From: Eutreptiella sp. 'Long Island Sound 2002'
Taxonomy: Eukaryota > Euglenozoa > Euglenophyceae > Eutreptiales > Eutreptiaceae
NCBI GenBank assembly: GCA_964036045.1
Contig: OZ038379.1
Location: forward strand, 111,980,611 to 112,044,610
Direction: 5' to 3'
DNA: 64,000 nucleotides
Shown: in pieces, positions 50,981-60,708 of the stretch
Numbering within the stretch: position 1 is the stretch's first letter
Layout of the letters: each line of letters begins with the position of its first letter
Program-made: the position numbers and the translations under genes
The notes under the pieces: generated by a model
Seen by the model: the letters and a program-made list of their open reading frames with translations, nothing else
What the model was told of the DNA's origin: nothing
The model's database searches: none

Positions 50981-51575
50981 TATGTTGAAACATTTGCCCA
51001 ATCATAAGAATGGGAAGAAAATAGGTCTAAGGTGGAATGCTTCGGCGAATGAGGCCACTTTGAAGTTCAAGCTGCTATCACGAATATTGTTCCCCTGCAA
51101 CTAGCCCATTGGGATAAGTACTTTGTCCTCAACCCAGACGCTAGTAATTTGGCGGTGCCGGCGGCCCTACAACAGGAAGGTCCCGATGGTGCTCTCCGCC
51201 CCCTTGCGTTTCTCTCCCGTAAATTGTCAGGCACCCAATTGAATTGGAGCCCGCGGGAAAAAGAGTGCTACGCCATAGTGGCGGCAACTCTCAAGTGGCA
51301 TGGTCCGGTGGGGAACAAGCAAGTGGAGGTCCGTACTGACCACCGTGGCCTTGAAATGGGCTACCGAGTCCCTTAAAACCGTGGGGCGTCCCTCTCCACG
51401 CCAAGCGCGTTGGCATGAGCTGTTCTCCAAATGTGACGTCCATGTGGTTTACACCCCGGGGCCCGTGAACCCCGTGGCTCATTCCTTGTCCCGTTGGGCT
51501 TACCCTGCTAACCCGGCGTTGGGCGATGTGTCCATACATGGGGCGGCCCAGCAGTTGGGGATGTGCGGGACATGA
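50981..51575 (+). pseudogene. C2 RNase H
   Basis: Frames around 51100-51575: WDKYFVLNPDASNLAVPAALQQ (Asp), FLSRKLSGTQLNWSPREKECYAIVAA (Glu), KQVEVRTDHRGLEM (Asp), then DVHVVYTPGPVNPVAHSLSRWA (last position His/Ser where Asp is usual). A frame change lies near 51375. Typical gypsy RNase H; the final catalytic residue seems lost. Confidence 0.8.
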
Positions 51576-52848
51576 TTGCGGCCGGGAAAGAGGAACTCTT
51601 TGCCCGCCCCCTTGTGTCTCGGGCGGTCGTGGCGCCCCTTGTTACTAGTTCTCGCTCTAATATGGCGCCCTGGACTATCGGACGCCCGCATGAGATCCGA
51701 CCCCTCGGGCTTCGGCTCCAGTGGGTGGGGGGGCGAAGCGAACAAAAAAGCTTCGAAAACCCGAGCGAACTGCCAAGATAAAAAATCTTGGAAGTCCCAC
51801 AGGAAGGTAACACCTATACATGGGGAAGATGCTCCCAATGTTTTCGACATACATTCGGCTAAACACTACCCAAATTGTGAACCCTACAATAAAATGTGGC
51901 AAGATGCCTTGAATGGGAACTTCCAAGACGGAGTGAGGTTGGTGGATAACAAACTCGTCCGTAATGGACGATGGTGTGTTCCTACGTCGCTAGTGCATCG
52001 TGTGGTGGCCGACCACCACGATGAACTTCACTTAACTACCTCCAGTGTTGAAAAACACTGGAAGGAAATTTACCATAGCGTGGAAGGTGAGGGACTGTAC
52101 AAAGCAGTGGAACTGCAATGCCAAACGTGTCCCTCATATGCGATTCACACGCATGATACCAAGCGCAAGCAAGGGTACATGACCCCTATGCCTATACCTG
52201 TGGAGCCCATGAGCTCCATAGCGCTCAATGTGTTTTACTACCCTTCCACCTCTCTTGATGGAGATGTGTATGACCGAATGTTCCTATGTTTGCTGGCTTT
52301 CTGGCTACCTCATCACGATCCCTTTTCCTCAACCTCGTCAAGAAGACAAGGATGAAGGGCTAACGGGGAAAAGAGCGGCCCATTTGGTAATGGAACGCTG
52401 GGTTGATAGGTTCGGAGCCCCTCGTGAGATATGCTCTGACGGTGGGCCACAATTTGGGAGCCAATGTTTCCAAACCCTTTGCTCTAAGATTGGTGCCTAC
52501 TCAACTATGTGTCTCGCAAGTGGACACCAAGGGAATGCCAAAGCCGAAAATACTGGCCAGCAGTTGAGGCGTGCCGTTGCTAAAGCCATCACCTTGAAAA
52601 CGACCACTAATTGGGTAGACGTTTTGCCCGCCGGTGTACGGGCGTGGCATGAGACTACAGATCCTTCGGGTTATACGCCTAACGAGATTGTGTCTGGTAA
52701 ACACAACCGTAATAACGGGCCCCCTCTTGCGGAGCCTGAGGAGGTTGCCGAAGACGCTGCTCATTACTTCCAGCGGCATGGAGCTTATTGCTCTTGCACG
52801 TCCAGTCAAGATTCACGTGCAAGGGACAATGGCTCACAAATATATTAA
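51576..52848 (+). pseudogene. C2 integrase
   Basis: HHCC part: VVADHHDELHLTTSSVEKHW and LQCQTCPSYA (nt 51990-52145). The core first Asp is Asn (SSIALNVFYYP, AAT 52227-52229). The second is ICSDGGPQF (GAC 52438) and the Glu AKAENTGQQL (GAA 52546), so spacing is exactly D-x35-E. A frame change near 52310 separates the first Asp from the rest. The C-terminal part VLPAGVRAWHETTDPSGYTPNEIVSG is well kept. Confidence 0.85.
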
Positions 52849-53216
52849 CAGGAGGAGGATGACAAAAGGGGACCGCGTATGGGTCTGTCACCAACCTAAA
52901 AATCTTGGCGATAAGATTTGCGCCTATTGGGCAGACTACCTCTATGTTTTTGAAGTGGACCAGCAGACTCGTTGATGTCCACGTTGATTGTCTAATGAAT
53001 ACGTTCAACTCGCCTCGCTCCCCCGTGCGTCTAAACTATACGGAGCAGGTTGCTAGAGTGCCCTCCCACGAGGACACTTATAATGTGAAAGGAAAATTAG
53101 GGCACCGTACTCACCGCAACAGACTTCTCTTCAAGGTAAGTTGGGAGGGTTACACGAATGTTTCGGATCCCGAGGAGCCCGTTGAAACCTTCTTGCCATC
53201 CTACAATAAGGTTTGA
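52849..53216 (+). pseudogene. C2 integrase C terminus and degenerate chromodomain
   Basis: KGDRVWVCHQPKNLGDK (GPY/F-type module) then a frame change and EDTYNVKGKLGHR, LLFKVSWEGYTNVSDPEEPVETF. The third cage aromatic (usual TWEP) is replaced by EEP. TGA at about 53214. Confidence 0.75.
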
Positions 53217-53562
53217 CGAGATTCCTTGCTGAGTCAGAATCTCACCCAAACCATTGACCTCCTCGCCCACCTTGGTGGACCGCTCTCATGAGCGTGCCAC
53301 GGAAAAGCCCTAACCAATATGGGGAGATGCTTCTGTTCCCGGAAGGGGGAAGAGAGCGAGAAGCCGTGACAGACACATCCGATGTGCCCGCGTGTGACTC
53401 CAGGCTCTTGACTAAGGAGATCAGACCACAGACAGTGCCGTCGATGTTATTTTCACAGGACTATCCTTCTTTTTGTCCACTTTACGTCCTTTCAAAGAAT
53501 TCCTGATTTTTTGACACATCAGGGACTTATCTCTGTGCTCATTTTTCTGCTCACCTGAATTC
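53217..53562 (+). other. Short interval with polypurine-like run, possible LTR
   Basis: GGAAGGGGGAAGAGAG (53341-53356) could be the C2 polypurine tract, followed by about 200 bp before gag-like coding starts at about 53563. A shared LTR between two tandem family-C copies is possible, but no second LTR copy is in view. Confidence 0.35.
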
Positions 53563-54797
53563 GTGTTACTCATGCCCTGGACTCAACCCAAACCCCGACC
53601 TTCCCGTGATGCCACATCCAGGTCGCGTGGCAGATGGAAAAAAAAGACTCACGGCTCCAGTATAAAGGCTCGGGACACTCGGAACACCAGACTTGGAAAG
53701 CTTGATCCTAGTCGCATCTCCGTCCAAATGGATGTGGACTCCACATCCACAACCATCATCTCGTCCATCCTCCCGGCTTTCCCTCCTCAGTCAAGTCAAA
53801 GTGATCATAGTCATCAATACAAACATGATGGATCTCTAGATATAAAACCCGATGAGATATTTGTTGCCCTTCTCCTCGAACAAACCGAGTCGGCCAACCC
53901 GCCATATCCTTGTCGCAAAGCTCTTCCCCACAAAGTGTAGCGACAAGCAACACTTTGGAGAGTGATACGGAAGGAAATCAAGCCGGAAAATAAAAAGCGG
54001 AAGAAAAAAAATAAAGGAAAAGAAGACGAGAAAAAAAGAACGGAAGAACAAAGAGCAGAAGGAGAAAAAAAATGAAGAACGAAAAAAAGCGAAAGAAAAA
54101 GAAGCCACCGAGAGAAAGGAGCCACAGAAGAGGAGTGAAAACTCCTCTACCATGAGTAATGCACCAGCCCTTCTTTCGCCTCGCGCCTCCTTCGTTGTTC
54201 CCTCTTCCAAGGGCCACCATGAACGGGTATCCGCTTTGGGAGACGATGATGATATATCCGTGGCTGACGTTCCTGACTTAAGGCATGCTTTTACCTCTCC
54301 TTCTCCGAATAACGCACCCATCACACCTCAAAGGTTACCACACCAATCAGAACGTGGTGCACGAGATGATATAGAGATGCTCACGTCAGTAGATCCCCTC
54401 CCCGCCCCACAAATGGCTCTAGAGCAAAACCCAATTAGGGTGCTTCCTCAACGAAAGTTTCGGCCGAACGGAGCCTTGGGAGCAGGGTTTACTGAAGGCC
54501 CGTGACCTCACCAAGGAGGTGCAAGGCAGTAAAATCCCGGTCAAAGGCGAAAACCGCTTCTCAAACATAGATGTGCTCTCATCTTTGCCTACGGTCTACT
54601 ATGATACCTCACCACTTCCAGCCAACGGCATTTTATCGGCCTTGGTGCCCAAACCCCAAATACTCCTTCTTGGGGGTGCGTTTCCGTATTCCGGCTTTTT
54701 ACGGGGTTTTTCCACTGTGGACATGACCAATTTTCAGTGGCAAGAACTCATTGGCCTCCTTTCCTTTGCAATCCTCCCTAGCTTTGCGCCCTTTTAA
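53563..54797 (+). pseudogene. Gag-like region, probably family C, with Lys/Glu-rich tract
   Basis: Frames 53563-53940, 54152-54505 and 54519-54797. An Arg/Ser/Lys-rich start is followed by a polypurine stretch (about 53965-54130) that encodes a Lys/Glu-rich charged segment in the frame leading into MSNAPALLSPRASF. The next parts (DDDDISVADVPDLRHAF; VKGENRFSNIDVLSSL; GGAFPYSGFLRGFSTVDM) are unassigned. The position ahead of a protease-like ORF suggests gag. Confidence 0.45.
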
Positions 54798-55292
54798 GAT
54801 GAGCCCCCGTTTTTCTCCCACCGCACTATTGTTTCACAAACTGTAGCAATGCTGCGGGCCGCTGAAAAGCAAGACAAACCAACGACTTTCTAGCTTGCAT
54901 ACCAAGCAGGTAGCAATGTGGCCCATGTTGCACTCGCCGGGGTCTCAGATAGGAGAATTGATCTCGTTCCCTCACTGGGTTTTCCATGGTTGTCCGTGGT
55001 ATGCCAAGTCATCAACATGGAGACCCGCGCTCCGGACGCCAACGACATGCTCACCTCACCCAGTCCTCTGGACGAACCCCTCATTCCCTTCCAGCTCACA
55101 TCCGTCCCCCTTCTTAAGGACCTTGTCCACCAAACCATCGGGTACTTGCCAAGGAGTGTCGATTCTTCCCGGCCCATTCCCCCACAAATACACACTCCGC
55201 AATCTTCTCTTTTTCAACTTCGGTTGGATGTCCCCATCGACATCACACAGCAAGTTGACGAGGTTGAGGTAAAATGACACATCTCCGGCTCC
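54798..55292 (+). pseudogene. Broken coding stretch between gag-like and protease-like regions
   Basis: Frame 54918-55277 (MAHVALAGVSDRRIDLVPS; LFQLRLDVPIDITQQVDEVE) looks coding but unrecognised. It lies in the same direction as its neighbours. Confidence 0.35.
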
Positions 55293-55928
55293 TTGCTGTT
55301 TATGTTAATGCTAAATGTACTCAACCCCGACGACACATCCACAGGACTAAAGGAACTCACCATACCTAGGATGACTAAATCATTTTGGCCGGTACTTGTT
55401 AACTCCGCCCCTGATGGATGTCCCCTTTTTGATTTCTTTGTCCCTTTTCATGTTTCGGGCAACTTTTATGACGCACAGCCCGCCCTCATGGACATGGGAG
55501 TGTCCATAGGACTCCTTGACCGCTCAGTCATGGAGTCCTCAATCATCATGCCACACCGACCCCGCTTTCGAAAGGGTGTGGCACGCTGACGCAAACTCCC
55601 CTCTGATGAGGTCCGCACTGCCATTGAAATGAACCCCCGACTTTTTCGAAAATTTGCCCTCCTTATACTTCTCAAAAAGTATGACTTTTTTGGGATGGTG
55701 CATGACGCCATGCTCATCGAGCATGACGTCATGGAGATCGAAAATTTGGGTGAAATGACGTCCGCGCACACTAACGCTGGGGTTTGTGCGAAAGATTTCT
55801 CCAGGGAAGTGGAACCCCCGTACTCCATTGTGCGATTCCCCCGTACACTAGACACACGTGACGTCGTACTGTTGGCCGCTGCCTTTCAGCCATCAAAGTT
55901 TTTAACAATCAGGGCTCGTCATCATTAG
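55293..55928 (+). pseudogene. Retropepsin-like region
   Basis: FFVPFHVSGNFYDAQPALMDMGVSIGLLD (in two pieces, nt 55430-55530) has the strand-turn layout of a gypsy protease, with D-M-G where D-S/T-G is expected. TGA at about 55587 interrupts; the frame then continues to 55928 (LFRKFALLILLKKYDFFG; EIENLGEMTSAHTNAG). The call rests on a short motif. Confidence 0.4.
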
Positions 55929-56755
55929 ATACCAAGCCCCACAGTCTGCCTCATACGGGGCCACACTGGCAGGGCCAGTGTATTTCTCGTCAGGAATCAC
56001 GTCGAAAGATAAAAAACATGTCTCTACTGGATCGCCTAGAACAAGGTCGCCTCGTTCCCCTCCCGGACCCCGTCCTCAGCGAGGCTAATCTTGCTGTTGC
56101 CACGAATGCGCTCAGCTAATTTGAAATGCACGACATAAACTCCGCCCATGTACCCTCTCCCATTCCCACTGCTCCGCCCTCTGCCTCGAACTGGTCCCCC
56201 TTTTACCAGCAACCATGATGATTCTCACCGACCAACGCATCGCCGCAGGAGGCTGCCCTCGCTGAATTCACAGTACCAATGGTCCTCTCTATTGGCTTGC
56301 ACATCAGTCATGCCTATGATTTTGTTAGGCAACACTCCTTTGCCCGACACTACATTCATGTTGCTGCTGCCCTCTGCATAGCCACGCACCGCGTTCTTGG
56401 AATGCACTACGCCATCCGCGTCAGTGTTATAGGATTTTGTCTGCTCAGAATGTGTCGACTTCTTCCACAGGCACTCAGTCAAGCCCTTACTACCTCAGGA
56501 GATCGGGTTTACCAAAAGTACGCCTCCATAGCTACCCCTTTTTTGATGCATGGGGGTTGCCCCCCCGGCGAGCATTACTCAAAGCGGCCTAACCACGGGC
56601 AAGAGCGTTCATGGCGAGCCGAAGTCCAAAACAAGAGAAAGTATATACAACAAATAGCATATGAACCTGTTCTTTTTTCAACCTGGGCACTGACCAGGAA
56701 CATCTGGGTGCAGTGCACTGCCCTGTTTGGCACCAGAGGCCAGATGGTTACCTGA
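55929..56755 (+). pseudogene. Unassigned coding-like region
   Basis: Frame 56279-56755 (YDFVRQHSFARHYIHVAAALCIATHRVLG; later VFLF-type hydrophobics) is 158 residues, coding-like but unrecognised. It may be gag of another element, broken at both ends. Confidence 0.3.
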
Positions 56756-57013
56756 ACACCCCGCTGGATGGTGGACCTGAGTAAAGAAGAAGGAAGATTT
56801 ACCATATATGTGGAGTCGGGAGATGGCCGGGTCATGGTTGCCAAACAGCTGCAGTGGGGAGGGGGAAGGGGGGGGCTGCAGTTGACAGTTGACAGATATG
56901 ATTGAAGAGGAGTACTGAAAAAAACTAGAGGGGAGGCACCTTTCCCCGAATTTCAATGCGGGGCGGAGACCCCCCGGTCGCTAGTAGAGTTAGCCTCCTT
57001 TCACACTGAAGTA

Positions 57014-57942
57014 TTACAGAATCGTGACCTGTGAACTGGGTGCTGTGGGTGATGGAGGTGTGTTGAGATGGAGATTATTGGTTTTCGTGACTGCGCGGCG
57101 TGTTGCACTGGAGCGTGTTTTGTTTGGGTGTTTGTTGAGGGGGGCTGATGATTCAATTTTTGGGAATGAGAGTTGAGTGGGGTGATGAGCTGGTGTGCTG
57201 TAGAGGAATACAGGACTTTTCCAGGGGTTGTCAGTGGTGTCTGGTTGTGAGGTGCGTACATTTGGTATGCGATCTTTGCTGAGCCACTGCTGGACGTCTT
57301 GAAGTATTGTTTTGAGGCGTTCGCGCCGTGTTTTCATGGCAGTGTAAAGGTGATTTCTGTGTTGGGTATGACTGAGTGCAGGTAGGGGTGAACGAAGAAT
57401 ATTACTGAGAGAGTGCGGAATCGAAGTGCGGGTAAAATTGCGGCGGTCACCCAGTTTTGTCCTGGTCCACCAGTCAGATATGAGTCTGTTGAAGGGGGGA
57501 GGCCAGGCGTTGATGATGGCCTGTCGTAGGTGTTCAGTTGCTGTGCATTCAGTAACTGCTGTGATGGGGTCCAGAGGGTGTTTCAGTAGACATTTAGAGG
57601 AGAGATAGTTGTTAAGGATGCAGTGTGGTTGGTAGTCTGTGCAACTATACAGGCCATTGACCCACTTGAAGGGGAAACTGGAAAACCAGGAAGTGTGAGA
57701 GTAAACGTCTTAGCTCATGGAGAGGTGTATGTTGTTGTGTGAGCGTGCTGGAAGTAAGTGTTTGACGGATTTAAGGGATACTTTACAAGGTAGTGTTGTG
57801 TGTTGGTGATAAATGAAGTAAGTTGATCTTGGTTGGTGTCACCCTGGGGGGTAGTTGATGTGGGTGGAGGCCCATTTAGAAATTGCGTCAAGTAAGAAAA
57901 GGTCACTGCCATGTCCTTCTTGGACGGCTTGATCCAGGCCAA
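57014..57942 (-). pseudogene. Unidentified minus-strand ORF, two frames
   Basis: A first piece (57942-57715) begins inside the A3 LTR end and reads FSYLTQFLNGPPPTSTT, TNTQHYLVKYPLNPSN. A second (about 57705-57014) reads FPFKWVNGLYSCTDYQPH, LNNYLSSKCLLKHPLDP, AIINAWPPPFNRLISDWW, MKTRRERLKTILQDVQQWL. The second piece is open for about 230 codons without needing an ATG. Residue usage looks coding, but I recognise no family. The A3 LTR seems to have landed at its 5' end. Confidence 0.4.
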
Positions 57943-58599
57943 GCCCCCCTTAAAACCCTTTTGTTGATGCTAAGACTAACTTAAGTATTTTCATCACTCT
58001 TTTGAAGCCTAAAGTACACTTTCTCAAGGTAACTAGGGTTGTAACCCTAGCCCCCCATGAAGTTCACCCCTACCACTCAACTGAGCGGAGGTACCTTCCT
58101 TCATGGAGGATATACCGAAAGAAAATAGGCATTTCATGCTTTAGGCCTTGGAGATTAAGCCTAGTGGTCTCCCACCCCAAGACCCCTATACTCAATTGTT
58201 TCTACCACTTATTGCGGTTCTACCTTTTAACTGTTTCTGAATTCAGTTGCTTGGCCAAGTCATTTTCTGTGTTGGCCTGACATCTATGCCCCACATTCCT
58301 AACCAGCACCATTTCACCCAAAAAAGTGCACATGAAGTGCCTGATGCTATCATGGAGGCCAGAGTCAGACCAATTTTCATATAAAATTCTTTGTACTATC
58401 CATTTGTGATTGAATCTTTGTGTTTATACCTGCATTGTCTATCTGCAGCCCTTCTGTGTTACACTGGATTCCAAAACAAATCATTGATTCGATTCACATT
58501 CTGTTCTTGCTCTACTTGCTGCTTTGGTTTGGGGTTTCAACTTCAAAACCTGCAGGATTTCATGAGAATATCTAGGGCATTAATCAAGGACATCTTTCT
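57892..58599 (+). repeat. A3 5' LTR (about 708 bp)
   Basis: Starts AGTAAGAAAAGGTC, the same first ten bases as A1 and A2, and ends ...CATCTTTCT just before the primer site. It is otherwise unlike the A1 LTR and lacks the tRNA-like module. It matches the inverted truncated LTR at 48379-49004. Internal palindrome CTAGGGTT-GT-AACCCTAG (58033-58050). Confidence 0.85.
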
Positions 58600-58611
58600 G
58601 GTAGCAGAGAA
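58599..58611 (+). promoter_or_regulatory. A3 primer binding site
   Basis: TGGTAGCAGAGAA begins on the last LTR base and equals the initiator-Met tRNA 3'-end complement for its first eleven bases. Confidence 0.8.
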
Positions 58612-58756
58612 AGTCCCTTGTGACCTTTTGAACCGACCCTGAGAGGAAGTGCAGAACACAAAGCTCAACAACAAGTTCCCATGCCCACGCCAAGCGTCAG
58701 GACCTGGCCCATAAGAACTGTCCAAGTACAAATGGGCAGCATGCCCCACCCTATGA

Positions 58757-60126
58757 GTGAACCACCTTACCGAGTTCCACAACATCTCAGTGGCGCATCT
58801 GGGTCCCAAGGAGATCCAGATTCGCAGAAGGGCGGAAAAAAGTAAAATCCTTACCACCGAGGCCTTAGCGGCCCACGGTGGAGACAGCCTGCATCATCTC
58901 CACAGGCGTGTAGCAGCCTCAGTCTCCCCATCCGCCTGTCCGGCTTCATCCTCAACAGCGATTGGAGGCCCTGAGGAATACGAGGAGCTGAGGAAGAAAA
59001 TGGATGAATACATCCTCCATGAGGAGTACTACAAAGCCATTCGTGGAGAAGATGGGGAGGAGCCATTGGCAGTACACGGATCCAGACCACGTACAGACCT
59101 AGGGTCCTACACGCACTCTGGCCCGCCGTCCGACAGAGCCGAGACAGCATCCCTGCCAAGACGACCGAGACCCGAGTATCCAAGAGCATGTTGTCCAACC
59201 CCAAGGGCTCCCAAAGTGGGCCTGACTCGAGTTGAGGAACAACATCATCCAAGGCCAACCTACGGTGTCCTGGATCATACGGCCAAACTGCTGGCGAAAC
59301 TTCTGTCTGGATCAGAAGATCCAGATGTGACGGCCCTATCGGAGGCCATTAAGGCGAAACTGGGTATTGCAGAACCCTTACCCAAGCCAGAGCTGTCCTC
59401 CCCCTCTGCCGGACTGAGTACCCTGGCAGAAGATCTTAAGAGATCAAGGGTTTCAAGGCTGTTGCCTAAGGTCACCTGCCCCAGCACGTTTCACCCCCGT
59501 GCCAGGACAGTGCCCATGGTCGAACTACAGGACGCGCCTGTGACAGAGACTGAGAAAAGAGGGCTGTCAGCCCTGGCACCGCTCGCCGGCGTATTGCCTT
59601 CTGGCCTAACTCCGGGGGGTGGGAAAACAGGCAGACCTATTGCTCAGGCAAACATCCAGCTGGAACTGCCGGAGTTCGACCCCAAAAATGTGCCAGAATG
59701 GGCAGAAGAATTTGCTGAGTTTCTGCTTGCTTGCTGACTGGCCAATGCCATGTGGATGTGGCCACCAAATGCTCACTGCTGAAACGCTCATGCAAAAGGA
59801 ATTTTTTGCAAAAACAGGTGAAACAGATTGTGAAAACCTGTTCCACCTGGGCAGAGGTACTCCAGAGGTTGGAGAAAATGTTTCCAGTCTATGAGACTGA
59901 CCTCAGTGTGCGCACACAGATAGAGGAGCTACCTATGCTCCCTGAGTTTCCTTCCGCTGCGCGAATCTCTGAATATGTGTGCGACTTGGAGTATCTGTTT
60001 TCGCGGATGAACGTGGGCTCCTACGGAGCCACTGAGCCGCACCTGTGGCTCATGAGTAAGATCCCCCAACGTACATGGGATGATTGCCGCTCCACCTCTG
60101 AGAGGAAGAGTCGGACCCACTCGTAG
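58757..60126 (+). pseudogene. A3 gag, N-terminal and capsid-like part
   Basis: The frame opens at GTG 58757 directly after a TGA; the true ATG may be lost. To 59737 it encodes an acidic linker and the start of the capsid-like domain (ELPEFDPKNVPEWAEEFAEFL). A 4-base duplication (CTTGCTTGC, about 59726) shifts it. The rest is in frame 59731-60126: KRNFLQKQVKQIVK, VYETDLSVRTQIEELPML, LWLMSKIPQRTWDDCRST. TAG at 60124-60126 stands where A1 has a Tyr codon (RYEDL). Confidence 0.8.
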
Positions 60127-60708
60127 GATGAACTGATGGACCTCCTGATTGAGCTAGCTCTTGAGAGAGAGAATGACTCCCACATGGAGAAATTCCTCAA
60201 GAAGCATTTGGGTCGAGGTAGTACCCCTCCCCCGGAACGTGGAAAGGGGAAAGGGTCTAAAAATCGCACTAACACCAACCAGGGAGGTGGTAAAGGGAGG
60301 GGTAACCTACGTGCCATGAATGAGGTTAAACCTGATGCAGGTACACCCCCTCTGTTCTACTGCAAACCTCTCAATGACAAGGGGGGGCCTTGTCATGCCG
60401 CTGACTGCCATCACCGCAGTAGCTGTATGTTGCAGATGAAACGACAGCAGCATACCAAGGATGGAAAACCTGTGACCCATCAGGATCATTTCAGGTGTAC
60501 CATCACCTGTGGGTATTTGGGCAAATGTCGTCACTACGAGGACGAATGTCACATAAAGAAACGCGAGAGTGATAAACTCAAGCGTCAGGAGGCCGAACGC
60601 CAGAAGACCCAAACACCCACCAGAAATCCCCCGAATGGGGATAAAGGTGGTAAAGGAGGTGGCAACGAGGGTGGCAAACATGGACCCCCTAACCCCCAGA
60701 GGCGCTGA
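60127..60708 (+). CDS. A3 gag, nucleocapsid part
   Basis: DELMDLLIELALEREN continues gag in the next frame. A His/Cys cluster (HAADCHHRSSC) and a knuckle whose second Cys is Leu (CGYLGKCRHYEDEC, about nt 60508-60549) follow, with a Lys/Gly-rich tail. It ends at TGA 60706-60708, which is centred in a perfect 18-bp palindrome. The protease lies downstream in the same frame. Confidence 0.8.
   Translation, partial: DELMDLLIELALERENDSHMEKFLKKHLGRGSTPPPERGKGKGSKNRTNTNQGGGKGRGNLRAMNEVKPDAGTPPLFYCKPLNDKGGPCHAADCHHRSSCMLQMKRQQHTKDGKPVTHQDHFRCTITCGYLGKCRHYEDECHIKKRESDKLKRQEAERQKTQTPTRNPPNGDKGGKGGGNEGGKHGPPNPQRR

Larger units (their letters stand above)
49005..53216 (+). mobile_element. C2: decayed gypsy family-C chromovirus, 5' end lost
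   Basis: Order: pre-RT region with methyltransferase-like segment, RT, RNase H, integrase, chromodomain. It starts abruptly at a truncated LTR of another family. RT and integrase each have a single-residue active-site change, and several frame breaks exist. It is clearly a different lineage from family A: canonical gypsy RT and RNase H sequence, HHCC integrase, different chromodomain. Confidence 0.85.
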
